Below are positions 8,596 through 17,120 of a DNA stretch of 64,000 nucleotides, piece after piece; position 1 is the first letter of the stretch, and the number at the start of each line of letters is the position of its first letter. Source of the stretch: Chryseobacterium gleum (GTDB taxonomy: Bacteria; Bacteroidota; Bacteroidia; Flavobacteriales; Flavobacteriaceae). The position numbers were made by a program, and so were the translations under genes. The notes under the pieces were generated by a model. That model was given only the letters and a program-made list of their open reading frames with translations, was not told the origin of the DNA and searched no databases. The stretch spans positions 1 to 64,000 of the forward strand of contig CAMCVI010000005.1 of the NCBI GenBank assembly GCA_945881885.1, given 5' to 3'.

Positions 8596-9069
8596 ATGAA
8601 AAATCTAATCCTGTTATTATTAACTCTCACAATTTGTACAAGCGGTTTTGCACAAATCCAAGATGAAATAAAAGTTGAAACCACTCAAACTACGCTTTTT
8701 AATGAAATAGCCAATCTTGATAGTTCATTATTCGAAGCATATAATTCAAAGAATCTAGATTTGATGAAGACCTATTTTACGAAAGACCTCGAGTGGTATC
8801 AAGATAATGGGGGGTTAATAGATTTTGAAAAAGTGTTTTCGAATTTTCAGTCTATTTTTAATAGAGATTATGACCTCAAAAGAAATCTTATTAAAGAGAG
8901 CTTAGAAGTACATCCAATAGAAGGTTATGGGGCAATAGAAATTGGCAAGCACCAATTCAAACACATTGAAAATGGTAAACTCGAAATTGGCACTTTCAAA
9001 TTCTTAATGATTTGGAAGAATGATAATGGTAACTGGAAAATTTCAAGAGTAATTAGTTATGACCATTAG
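8596..9069 (+). CDS. Secreted NTF2-like (SnoaL/DUF4440-type) protein
   Basis: 157 residues. Signal peptide MKNLILLLLTLTICTSGFAQ is followed by a single alpha+beta domain of the NTF2-like superfamily. Recognisable parts are an N-terminal helix with SLFEAYNSKNLDLM, then YFTKDLEWYQDNGG, and a C-terminal strand pair ending FLMIWKNDNGNWKISRVISYDH. Such cone-shaped domains bind small ligands or act as enzymes of many kinds; no catalytic signature is evident. The gene stands alone between two direct repeats and is followed by a strong terminator, so it may be an inserted or duplicated single-gene unit. Confidence 0.75.
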   Translation: MKNLILLLLTLTICTSGFAQIQDEIKVETTQTTLFNEIANLDSSLFEAYNSKNLDLMKTYFTKDLEWYQDNGGLIDFEKVFSNFQSIFNRDYDLKRNLIKESLEVHPIEGYGAIEIGKHQFKHIENGKLEIGTFKFLMIWKNDNGNWKISRVISYDH

Positions 9070-9101
9070 TTCAACCTTTTGATTTTTGACAGACACATAC
9101 T

Positions 9102-9140
9102 TAATTATCGCATTAAAATTGTAATTTTCTCCAATAGGGA
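9102..9140. repeat. 39-bp direct repeat, right copy
   Basis: Partner of 8472-8510 (four mismatches). It is also followed by a hairpin with a GAAA loop. Confidence 0.6.
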
Positions 9141-9144
9141 AAAA

Positions 9145-9172
9145 AAGCCTAACAGAAATGTTAGGCTTTTTT
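9145..9172. terminator. Bidirectional terminator between the NTF2-like gene and pheS
   Basis: Perfect 10-bp stem AAGCCTAACA/TGTTAGGCTT with a GAAA loop, T-run on the right and A-run on the left. It can end the plus gene at 9069 and the minus gene ending at 9176. Confidence 0.8.
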
Positions 9173-9175
9173 ATT

Positions 9176-10195
9176 TTATAAACTTGACTTAAATTGTTCT
9201 AAGAAACGAACATCGTTTTCATAAAACATTCTAATATCGCCAATTTGGTATAATAGCATAGCAATTCTTTCAATTCCCATTCCAAAAGCGTATCCGGTAT
9301 ATTCATTTGGGTCAATACCACAGTTTTTCAACACATTCGGATCAACCATTCCGCATCCCATAATTTCTAACCAACCTGTTCCTTTTGTAATTCGGTAATC
9401 GGTTTCTGTTTTCAATCCCCAATAAATATCAACTTCCGCACTTGGTTCTGTAAATGGAAAGTATGACGGACGCAATCTGATTTTAGATTTTCCAAACATT
9501 TCTTTCGTAAAATATAAAAGCGTTTGTTTCAAATCCGCAAACGACACATTTTTATCAATATACAAGCCTTCTACTTGGTGGAAAATACAATGTGAACGAG
9601 ACGAAATAGCTTCGTTACGAAAAACCCTTCCTGGAGAAATTGTTCTAATAGGTGGTTTGTTGTTTTCCATATAACGAACCTGTACAGATGAGGTATGTGT
9701 GCGTAACAAAACATCTGGATTAGTCTGAATAAAAAACGTATCCTGCATATCGCGTGCCGGATGATATTCTGGTAAGTTTAATGCGGTAAAGTTGTGCCAA
9801 TCGTCTTCAATTTCTGGACCTTCAGAAACGTTAAAACCAATGGTTGAAAAAACATCTAAAATTTGATTTTTAACTAAAGAAATCGGATGACGCGAACCAA
9901 TATGAATAGGACTTCCAGGGCGAGACAAATCACCAAATAAGTTTAAAGATTCCGTTTTATTTTCAAGAAGTTCTTGAATGGTTTTTACTTTTTCTTCTGC
10001 CGTATTTTTTAACTCGTTTATTACTTGACCAAATTCTTTCTTTTGTTCGTTAGGAACGTTTTTAAATTCAGCAAAAAAATCTTTCAATAAACCTTTACTT
10101 CCTAAATATTTAATACGAAATTCTTCCAAAGTACTTTTGTCTTCAGTTTGGAAAGCTTTTGCTTCTTCAATATGTTGTTTTATCTTGTGTATCAT
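9176..10195 (-). CDS. pheS: Phenylalanine-tRNA ligase alpha subunit
   Basis: 339 residues, the usual length for bacterial PheS. An N-terminal coiled-coil (about 1-85) binds tRNA. The class II catalytic core follows, with motif 2 region FRNEAISSRSHCIFHQVEG and motif 3 region GYAFGMGIERIAMLLYQI near the C-terminus. It charges tRNA-Phe as an alpha2beta2 enzyme with PheT, which is not in this window. It is transcribed away from the small conserved gene at 10277-10633 by 81 bp on the same strand. Confidence 0.96.
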   Translation of the reverse strand: MIHKIKQHIEEAKAFQTEDKSTLEEFRIKYLGSKGLLKDFFAEFKNVPNEQKKEFGQVINELKNTAEEKVKTIQELLENKTESLNLFGDLSRPGSPIHIGSRHPISLVKNQILDVFSTIGFNVSEGPEIEDDWHNFTALNLPEYHPARDMQDTFFIQTNPDVLLRTHTSSVQVRYMENNKPPIRTISPGRVFRNEAISSRSHCIFHQVEGLYIDKNVSFADLKQTLLYFTKEMFGKSKIRLRPSYFPFTEPSAEVDIYWGLKTETDYRITKGTGWLEIMGCGMVDPNVLKNCGIDPNEYTGYAFGMGIERIAMLLYQIGDIRMFYENDVRFLEQFKSSL

Positions 10196-10276
10196 TATAA
10201 AAAGGTAATAGTCTGTAAATTTATGTATTTTTTAGCGATTTGTGAAAACGGATTAGTAATTAGTTTCAACGGTGCA

Positions 10277-10633
10277 CTAATTAATTATCTCTTTTTCTAA
10301 AAAATAATTCACAATGGCTTCTTTCATTAAAACCGATTGCTCTCCTGCTTTTAGTGGTGGAAGTTCTTTTACTACTTTATAATGTGGCCAGCCATCTTTA
10401 TCAAAAAATTCAAATTCGTAGTATCCGTAAGGTTCTAAAAGTTTACAAATAGCAATGTGCATTAGGTTTACTTTTTCGTCTTTTTTAAATTCTATATTTA
10501 TTTTGCCTAATTCTTGCACACCAATTAAGTAAATAATAGCATCTAAATCCAATACGTCTCCATCGGCAAATTTTTCAGATAAAAAAGCTACCACTTTTTC
10601 CCAGCGTTCTTTTAATTGTATATCTCTAGACAT
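10277..10633 (-). CDS. Conserved hypothetical protein (118 aa)
   Basis: 118 residues, acidic N-terminal helical part (LKERWEKVVAFLSEKF) followed by a beta-containing part (YGYYEFEFFDKDGWPHYKVV) and a helical C-terminus. No signal peptide, membrane segment or recognised catalytic motif, so it is probably cytoplasmic. From memory this family occurs across Flavobacteriia next to pheS, but I know no function. It is upstream of pheS in the same direction and may be co-transcribed with it. Confidence 0.75.
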   Translation of the reverse strand: MSRDIQLKERWEKVVAFLSEKFADGDVLDLDAIIYLIGVQELGKINIEFKKDEKVNLMHIAICKLLEPYGYYEFEFFDKDGWPHYKVVKELPPLKAGEQSVLMKEAIVNYFLEKEIIN

Positions 10634-10709
10634 TTAAGTTTTGTTTTTGCAAAGATAGTATTTGAGGTTTGCATTTTGTAGATTTGTTTTTATAAAATAA
10701 ATATAATTT

Positions 10710-11264
10710 ATGGAATTTATTGATATTGTTTTTGCCGTCTTATTAGGTTACAGCATATATAATGGGTTAAAAAACGGTCTTTTTGTAGAAATAGCTTCAT
10801 TTAGTTCTTTGATTGTAGGTATTTTTGCAGCCATAAAATTTTCGCACATTATTAGATTGGCTTTAGAAGAACAAATAAAAACCAATCCAAAATACATTGA
10901 AATTATTGCTTTTGCCATTACTTTTATTTTAGTTTTGATTGGCATTCATTTATTAGCAAAATTTTTTACAAAAATAGTAAGTTTTGCCTATTTAGGTTGG
11001 CTAAATAAATTAGGTGGCGCAGTTTTTAGTATGCTGAAAACCGTTTTAATGTTGGGGGTATTAATAAGTTTGCTTCAAAGAATAAACAGAAATGGGATGT
11101 TGGTAAAACAAGAAACACTAAACCAATCTTTATTATATCAACCTGTCCAAGAAGTTTCTAAATTTATATTACCAAACTTGGGAAAATGGTACGAAGAAGT
11201 TAAAGAACGAACAAAAGAAATACCGGAGAACAAAAACAAAAAATTAATCGAAATTAATCATTAA
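10710..11264 (+). CDS. CvpA family membrane protein
   Basis: 184 residues with four predicted transmembrane helices (about 5-25, 28-45, 65-87 and 103-122) and a charged C-terminal tail. The start MEFIDIVFAVLLGYSIYNGLKNG and the GLKNGLF/GWLNKLGG pattern fit the CvpA family (colicin V production protein), inner-membrane proteins of poorly defined role in cell-envelope homeostasis. It is divergent from the 10277-10633 gene, with TAGATTTG (10679-10686) in the intergenic region as a plausible -7 element. Confidence 0.8.
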   Translation: MEFIDIVFAVLLGYSIYNGLKNGLFVEIASFSSLIVGIFAAIKFSHIIRLALEEQIKTNPKYIEIIAFAITFILVLIGIHLLAKFFTKIVSFAYLGWLNKLGGAVFSMLKTVLMLGVLISLLQRINRNGMLVKQETLNQSLLYQPVQEVSKFILPNLGKWYEEVKERTKEIPENKNKKLIEINH

Positions 11265-11319
11265 CATCTCATTAACACAATAAATAGCGTGGAGTAACAA
11301 TATTAATTAAAAAAATAAA

Positions 11320-11327
11320 TACATTTG
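11320..11327 (+). promoter_or_regulatory. -7 element of the DUF1573 gene
   Basis: TACATTTG matches TAnnTTTG and lies 36 bases before the ATG at 11363. No clear TTG at the expected upstream spacing. Confidence 0.35.
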
Positions 11328-11362
11328 TACTATTAATAATAACTAATTTAAATATAATAATT

Positions 11363-11809
11363 ATGAAAACAGTAAAATTACTTGCATTTGCTTTATTAAT
11401 GGGTTCATTCTCATTTGCTCAAACTCCTGCGCCAGTTGCTGTTCCAGCTACACCGCAAACACCATCTCAAATGAAATGGGAAAAAGAAGCACATGAATTT
11501 GGAACCATTGAACAAGGAAAACCAGTTTCTTACGAGTTTACTTTTACAAACACTACTAACAAAGAAGTTACTTTAAAGGATGTAAAAGCATCTTGTGGAT
11601 GTACTGCTACAAATTACACTAAAACAGCAATCAAGCCAGGTGAAAAAGGAAGCGTAACAGCTACTTATAATGCAGCATCAGGTGGCGCATTCAACAAAAC
11701 AGTTACTGTAATTACAAGCGAGGAGAACACTATTCCTAAAACAATTACTATTAAAGGAACAGTTAAAGTTAATGAAGCACCAGCAGTAGCTGCTCCAGCT
11801 TCAAAATAA
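11363..11809 (+). CDS. Secreted DUF1573 (Ig-like/ASH-type) protein
   Basis: 148 residues. Signal peptide MKTVKLLAFALLMGSFSFAQ is followed by a Pro/Ala-rich linker and one DUF1573 beta-sandwich (about 38-135). The diagnostic parts are HEFGTIEQGKPVSYEFTFTN and KASCGCTATNYTKTAIKPGE. This family is abundant in Bacteroidota and is thought to be a periplasmic or surface Ig-like module; the function is not established. It forms its own transcription unit, with a -7 element upstream and a strong terminator downstream. Confidence 0.85.
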   Translation: MKTVKLLAFALLMGSFSFAQTPAPVAVPATPQTPSQMKWEKEAHEFGTIEQGKPVSYEFTFTNTTNKEVTLKDVKASCGCTATNYTKTAIKPGEKGSVTATYNAASGGAFNKTVTVITSEENTIPKTITIKGTVKVNEAPAVAAPASK

Positions 11810-11828
11810 TAAAATGGTTTTTTATAAT

Positions 11829-11863
11829 AATCCCGATAGGTTTTTACTTATCGGGATTTTTTT
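11829..11863 (+). terminator. Terminator of the DUF1573 gene
   Basis: Stem AATCCCGATA (11829-11838) pairs perfectly with TATCGGGATT (11849-11858) and is followed by a run of T. Confidence 0.85.
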
Positions 11864-11983
11864 ATGGAAATTTTCTACACGTTATTTATCGCGTTGTTGT
11901 TCAGAATATTTATCAATTTGCATTACACAAGATAAGTAAAAGCGATAATATTTAATCAAAAACTAATAGTGTGTTACTTATAC

Positions 11984-12018
11984 AAAAAAAAGGAGTTCTA
12001 ATTAGAACTCCTTTTTTT
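11984..12018. terminator. Terminator of the secreted subtilase gene
   Basis: Perfect 22-base palindrome AGGAGTTCTAATTAGAACTC (first 20 bases; 11991-12012) with an A-run on the left and a T-run on the right. It serves the minus gene ending at 12021 and could act on both strands. Confidence 0.8.
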
Positions 12019-12020
12019 GA

Positions 12021-14981
12021 TTATCTTGCTAACACAATTTTCTTGGTCGTTCTAGAACTTCCGTTTTCTATAGTTATTAAATATACCCCATCAGATAAAT
12101 TACAAATATTGATGTTGTCTATAGCGGTTTTCATTTCCTTAGTTGAAATCATTCTGCCTTGTATATCAAATAGTTTTACTATTGAATTACTTTCTAAATT
12201 TTGATTACCTAAATCTATATTTACAAATCCAGTTGTTGGATTAGGATATATTTTTAAGTTAGAAAAAGTAGTGTCTTCAGTTGACAGCGGTACCTGGATG
12301 TTGCAAATTTGTAGTTTGACAGAATTGATTGTTCCGCCATCACCATTATAAGGATCATCAACGGTAAGTGTCCATGTTCCATCTGCAATCAAACCATTTA
12401 ATGCAGTTAATGTTTGAGAAGGAATTACACTTCCGGTTAATGCAGGTACAGTAGTGCCACAAGCAACGGCTAAACCACTATCATCCATTGTACAGTTTAC
12501 ATTATCATTGTCACCACAAGGTTGATCTAAGAGTATTATCACTGGACTTCCAATAGAGGCTGGTCCGGTTAGTTTAACTTTAAAATCTTGTATGTAAGTG
12601 TGTGAAATATTTAGTGCAACATTTAAATCTCCAATAGTTAATCCGCCTGTTACTACAATTGGCACAGAAGCTGTCGCGTTTGCAGTACTAGCAATCGACG
12701 CATTTGAAAAATTCGTTGCAGAAAACTCATTGCCGCATGATAAAACACCAGTTTGAAAATTATTTACAGTTGCGTTTGAAAGCACTCCAGCTCCACATCT
12801 GTTTGATGCTGATACTCTCCAATAATAAGTAGTTTGTTGGGCTAAATTAGATACTATGTAAGAATTTCCAATTATGTCAGTTACATTTAAAATTGTAGTT
12901 GCAAAAGTTGGAGAAGAAGAAACTTGTAATTGGTATGATTCAGCATTTGCTTGTGCATTCCAAACTAAATTTACAGTGGTAGCCACACCAACTTGATTAA
13001 TAGCTGGACTAGAGCCAACAACTGGCGTAAAAGTGCTACTAAATATTTTTAAATTTCTATATCTTGTTTCAGTTTCTAAACCATTATTACCTACAATACC
13101 CATGTTGTAATTTCCTGGATTTACTGCAGATAAATTTGAAACAGTCAAACTAACCGGCCCATTAGAATTTCTAGAAGAAGGCGTAAAAACAGCAGTTGCA
13201 CCACTTGGTAAGCCAGTTGTTGAAAAATTTGTTGTTGTTGTACCCGTTTGAATATAGTTAAATGTAAATGTAGCATTTTGATTGGCACAAACTTCAAGAT
13301 CATTAGAAGTAGGAATAATTGCAAATCCAGAAGTAACACCAGTAATAATTAATGAAAAATCTTGTTTATTATTAACAAGAGTTCCTTTATGAGTTACAGT
13401 TATTACGTAATCTCCGGCAGGCGGACTATCTATTTTTACTTGCTCTACATTGTCAATATTATTATCCCCAATTCTAATGGCGTCAAGGGTTGGGTCTGAA
13501 GCTAATTTCCATGGATAATAAGTTGATCCATTTCTTGTGATTCTAACATCTAAATCGTTTACTAAAGCTCTTTTTAAATCATTTGCAGGTCTTTGACCAT
13601 TATTTGGTTCTCCTGGAACATCTGTCCAACAAGCTGTAGCTATTAACGGAGAAGTTCCTAAGGATTTTACTGTAATTGTGTAAGTTTGTCCTTGATTTAG
13701 TTTTTCTTCAGAAACCCAAGCGTTTAATCCATTTGATGTCAAAGCTTGCGCCGCTGCTTTAGCATTCAATAATCCCCAACCAAAATATACATCTGGCCCA
13801 ATATTTCCAGAATCATCTGCGGTATGACAAGCCAAACCTTTTAAGGTCGCCGCTTTCATAAATTTAGTGGTTAAATTATTATTATGTTGTTGTAAAAGTA
13901 ATAAGGTCCCCGCTACATTTGGCGACGACATTGATGTTCCAGTTAAGTTTGCAGTAGCAGTATTACTTGTGTTGCTTGTTGAAATTAAACTTGTTCCGTT
14001 TCCAGTTATATCCGGTTTTATTCTTCTATCATCAGTAGGCCCTTGACTACTTGAGCTATTAATTGCAACCGCAGCCGTTAGATCCCCAGCTGCATTAACA
14101 GATGCGTCTAAACAATTTGCAATAACTAAATTATTTTTAGCTGTTTTATTTCCAGTTAGTTTATCAATTCCAAAAGTTATAGGCTCAGCATTATTTTGAT
14201 CTTCTCCTGAATTACCTGCTGACGCCACCATTAAATAGTATGGTGCCAAATAAGCTATTTCGTCCCAGTCTTTTGCAGTTGAATCATACGTTCCTATAAA
14301 CCAAGCTGGTAAAGGAGTTCCATTAGATCCAGTTAATGGCACACCATAAGAATGGTTTGAAATAAGCATTCCTTCCAAAACTTCACTTAGAACTTCTGTT
14401 TCATCATCTGTCCAATTAAATGTTCTTCCAGTTGCTTCGTAGGCCATTCCTCTGTGGGCTAAATTTGTGCTATTAGCTAATACAGTACCCGTTACGTGCG
14501 TGGCATGTTGCGAATAGGTTGTCCCTCCAGCGTCATCTATTGAAACTACTCTTCCTCCAAAATGATTGTGTTCTGCTCTAACTGTACCGCCATCCCATAC
14601 TCGAGCTACCATTCCTTGTCCGTTTAGGGTCAGTCCTAAACTTCCACCAGTATTTAATTGAACCGCTCTAGTTGATTTCGCTGCTGCCTGGTTTTCAGTA
14701 GCAAAATAAATTGGATAACCATCTGGAGTTAACTTCATTAATTGATGAAAATTTCCTTTTTCATCTGTATAACTTAGTGGAATATTATTTTGCAAAGCAT
14801 AATTATAAGCCCTTGATCTTTCCTTTTCTTCTAAAATTTTGAATTCTAGTGCTTTACTTTTAATAAGCGCTACATCATAATCTTTGGTGATATTTAAAAT
14901 GTCTTTTTCAGATTGGGCATATCCAAAAAGGCTTGTTAAGCATATTGATAGTATAAATATTTTATTTTTCATTTTTTTCAT
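12021..14981 (-). CDS. Secreted subtilisin-like (S8) serine protease with T9SS type A sorting domain
   Basis: 986 residues. Signal peptide ends near 23 (FGYAQ). The S8 catalytic domain (about 118-410) shows Asp130 (VARVWDGG), His159 (SQHATHVTGT), oxyanion Asn257 (ASAGNSGE) and Ser350 (LTGTSMSSP). A beta-rich region follows, then a fibronectin-III-like module (about 655-745), a P-domain-like module (about 755-890, DFKVKLTGP) and a T9SS type A sorting domain ending KKIVLAR. Exported protease of broad substrate range is the expectation. The start could instead be Met4. It has its own promoter at 15004-15033 and terminator at 11984-12018. Confidence 0.93.
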   Translation of the reverse strand: MKKMKNKIFILSICLTSLFGYAQSEKDILNITKDYDVALIKSKALEFKILEEKERSRAYNYALQNNIPLSYTDEKGNFHQLMKLTPDGYPIYFATENQAAAKSTRAVQLNTGGSLGLTLNGQGMVARVWDGGTVRAEHNHFGGRVVSIDDAGGTTYSQHATHVTGTVLANSTNLAHRGMAYEATGRTFNWTDDETEVLSEVLEGMLISNHSYGVPLTGSNGTPLPAWFIGTYDSTAKDWDEIAYLAPYYLMVASAGNSGEDQNNAEPITFGIDKLTGNKTAKNNLVIANCLDASVNAAGDLTAAVAINSSSSQGPTDDRRIKPDITGNGTSLISTSNTSNTATANLTGTSMSSPNVAGTLLLLQQHNNNLTTKFMKAATLKGLACHTADDSGNIGPDVYFGWGLLNAKAAAQALTSNGLNAWVSEEKLNQGQTYTITVKSLGTSPLIATACWTDVPGEPNNGQRPANDLKRALVNDLDVRITRNGSTYYPWKLASDPTLDAIRIGDNNIDNVEQVKIDSPPAGDYVITVTHKGTLVNNKQDFSLIITGVTSGFAIIPTSNDLEVCANQNATFTFNYIQTGTTTTNFSTTGLPSGATAVFTPSSRNSNGPVSLTVSNLSAVNPGNYNMGIVGNNGLETETRYRNLKIFSSTFTPVVGSSPAINQVGVATTVNLVWNAQANAESYQLQVSSSPTFATTILNVTDIIGNSYIVSNLAQQTTYYWRVSASNRCGAGVLSNATVNNFQTGVLSCGNEFSATNFSNASIASTANATASVPIVVTGGLTIGDLNVALNISHTYIQDFKVKLTGPASIGSPVIILLDQPCGDNDNVNCTMDDSGLAVACGTTVPALTGSVIPSQTLTALNGLIADGTWTLTVDDPYNGDGGTINSVKLQICNIQVPLSTEDTTFSNLKIYPNPTTGFVNIDLGNQNLESNSIVKLFDIQGRMISTKEMKTAIDNINICNLSDGVYLITIENGSSRTTKKIVLAR

Positions 14982-15003
14982 TTTTTTAGTAAATTTTGGT
15001 AAG

Positions 15004-15033
15004 CAAATATATTAATTTAAGTTTTAATATCAA
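15004..15033 (-). promoter_or_regulatory. Promoter of the subtilase gene
   Basis: On the minus strand, TTG (15033-15031) and TATATTTG (15011-15004) are spaced by 19 bp, a full match to the Bacteroidota consensus. It lies just before the ATG at 14981. Confidence 0.65.
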
Positions 15034-15103
15034 TATCATGTTTTTAAATTACCGAACTTTAACATTTGTTATATATTCCATTAATTTACTTTTTTGATGT
15101 TAT

Positions 15104-16705
15104 TTACAAATTAGCAAAAAAATCATTTCCTTTATCATCGGTAATTATAAATGCAGGAAAGTCTTTTACGGTGATTTTACGAACGGCTTCCATACCTAAT
15201 TCTTCAAAGTCAACAACTTCTACAGATATTATATTTTCTTTTGCTAATATGGCAGCAGGACCTCCAATTGAACCCAAGTAGAATCCGCCATATTTTTGAC
15301 AAGCATTCATTACATCTTTACTTCGATTTCCTTTGGCTAACATGATCATACTTCCGCCAGCGGCTTGAAATTCATCCACATAAACATCCATTCTACCGGC
15401 AGTTGTTGGTCCGAAACTTCCCGAAGGCATGCCATCTGGTGTTTTTGCGGGCCCTGCGTAATATACGGGATGATTTTTGAAATAGTCTGGCATAGGTTTT
15501 CCTGCGTCTAATAATTCTTTAATTTTTGCATGCGCAATGTCACGAGCTACTATTAAAGTGCCATTTAATTTTAAACGGGTTTTAATTGGGTATTTCGATA
15601 ATTCTGCTAAAATTTCCGACATAGGTTTATTCAAATCTATAGCAACAGCGGGTTCTAAATGTGGTGCTGTTGCTGGTAAAAACTGACTCGGATTGGTTTC
15701 TAATTGTTCTAAGAAAACACCTTCTTTTGTAATTTTTCCTTTGATATTTCTATCTGCTGAACAAGAAACACCCATTCCTACAGGACAAGAAGCCGCATGA
15801 CGAGGCAAACGAATGACACGAACATCGTGCGTTAAATATTTTCCGCCAAACTGCGCACCAATTTGACTTTCTTGACAAATGATTTGTACTCTTTTTTCCC
15901 ATTCTAAATCGCGAAAAGCTTGACCCGACATGTTACCAGTGGTTGGTAAATTGTCATAATAACCTGCGGATGCTTTTTTGACAGTTGCTAAATTAGCTTC
16001 TGCAGAAGTGCCACCAATTACTAATGCCAAATGGTAAGGCGGACAAGCAGCTGTTCCTAAATCCATAATGCGCTCACGAACAAATTCTTCTAACGATTTG
16101 TCGTTTAACAACGACTTTGTTTTTTGATATAAAAAAGTTTTATTGGCCGAACCACCGCCTTTTGTTAAAAACAAAAATTCATAAGTGGCGCCTTTTTTGG
16201 CATAAATATCAATTTGAGCGGGAAGATTTGAACCTGAATTCTTTTCTTCAAACATCGAAATGGGTACAATTTGCGAATAACGAAGGTTTTTATTTTGGTA
16301 CGTATTGTAAATTCCTTTGGATAACCATTCGCCATCTTCTACACCGGTGTAAACGTTTTCACCTTTTTTAGCTACAACAATAGCCGTTCCGGTATCTTGA
16401 CAGGAAGGCAATTGACCTTCAACTGCAACCGCAGCATTTTGTAATAAATTATACGCCACAAATCTGTCATTGTCAGTGGCTTCTGGGTCTTCAATAATGT
16501 TTCGTAATTTTTGTAAATGTGTTGAACGCAACATGAAAGAAACATCGTCCATCGCTTCTTGTGCTAATAATTCTAATCCTTTTGGGTCCACCACTAAGAT
16601 TTCTCTATCGCCATGTAGTTCAATTTTTACAAAATCTGAAGTTAATTTTTTGTATTGCGTATCGTCTTTTAAAATTGGATACGGGTCTTGATATAAAAAG
16701 TCCAT
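15104..16705 (-). CDS. Class I (4Fe-4S) fumarate hydratase
   Basis: 533 residues, typical for the single-chain class I fumarase, which reversibly hydrates fumarate to malate in the TCA cycle. The N-terminal alpha domain carries the cluster-ligand motifs [10 protein letters not shown] (near 100), [10 protein letters not shown] and [12 protein letters not shown]; the C-terminal beta domain has [20 protein letters not shown] and [12 protein letters not shown]. The cluster makes it oxygen-sensitive. Fumarate is also an end product of homogentisate breakdown, which ties in with hmgA/hppD further on. It is followed by no clear terminator; the subtilase gene lies 122 bp downstream with its own promoter. 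Confidence 0.95.
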   Translation of the reverse strand: MDFLYQDPYPILKDDTQYKKLTSDFVKIELHGDREILVVDPKGLELLAQEAMDDVSFMLRSTHLQKLRNIIEDPEATDNDRFVAYNLLQNAAVAVEGQLPSCQDTGTAIVVAKKGENVYTGVEDGEWLSKGIYNTYQNKNLRYSQIVPISMFEEKNSGSNLPAQIDIYAKKGATYEFLFLTKGGGSANKTFLYQKTKSLLNDKSLEEFVRERIMDLGTAACPPYHLALVIGGTSAEANLATVKKASAGYYDNLPTTGNMSGQAFRDLEWEKRVQIICQESQIGAQFGGKYLTHDVRVIRLPRHAASCPVGMGVSCSADRNIKGKITKEGVFLEQLETNPSQFLPATAPHLEPAVAIDLNKPMSEILAELSKYPIKTRLKLNGTLIVARDIAHAKIKELLDAGKPMPDYFKNHPVYYAGPAKTPDGMPSGSFGPTTAGRMDVYVDEFQAAGGSMIMLAKGNRSKDVMNACQKYGGFYLGSIGGPAAILAKENIISVEVVDFEELGMEAVRKITVKDFPAFIITDDKGNDFFANL

Positions 16706-17120
16706 TTGTTTGAGTTTTGAAATGTAAAGTTAAGAATATCACACAAGCTTTCCAAAAGTTTACTGTTTCACCTACAAAGTCTTTTTTTGACCTTGTAGCA
16801 CAATAGCGCGGATTTGCAATCCCTGCCAACTCTCCAGTTTTCGATTTTCCTGTATTATTATTCGATTTTCTTTATTATAACTATATAAAAGTGGTACTGA
16901 AATAAACCCCTTTTAAGTGGTTCCGAAGTACTTTTAATACGTTATACAACCCCTTTTAAGTGGTTCCGAACCACTTTTAACTAGTTCAAGCCCACTTTTA
17001 ACTAGTTCCGAACCACTTTTATGTGGTTATTTGCTCTTGCTGCCGCACGAATCCCTTCGCGAGGCACAACTCGAAGTCCCTAATAAATTCTGATATAAAA
17101 TCAAGTAATAAATCCATCTT
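16706..17120. repeat. Gene-free stretch with degenerate inverted and direct repeats
   Basis: No credible gene is seen. Near 16811-16824 the hairpin GGATTTGCAATCC occurs. At about 16840-16880 there are two imperfect copies of TTCGATTTTC followed by a TATTAT tract. From 16887 to 17029 lie related 21-base units in alternating orientation. CCCCTTTTAAGTGGTTCCGA, plus one A, is present twice (16907-16927 and 16950-16970), and AAGTGGTTCCGAACCACTT (16959-16977) forms an 8-bp hairpin. CTTCG/CGAAG arms occur near 17055-17076. It looks like a cluster of dispersed non-coding repeat elements. Confidence 0.65.

Noticed and set aside
11864..11935. 23-codon hydrophobic ORF after the DUF1573 terminator
   Set aside because: Too short, begins within the T-run of a terminator, no supporting signal.
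11971..12204. Plus-strand ORF over the end of the subtilase gene
   Set aside because: Antisense to the sorting domain and passes through the terminator palindrome; not a plausible protein.
16620..16829. ORF overlapping the fumarase start
   Set aside because: It is out of frame with and overlaps the conserved start of fumarase, and the rest covers the repeat-rich gap.
16941..16949. Single DnaA-box-like TTATACAAC in the repeat cluster as an origin signal
   Set aside because: Only one poor match, no AT-rich unwinding element with further boxes, and no dnaA/dnaN nearby.
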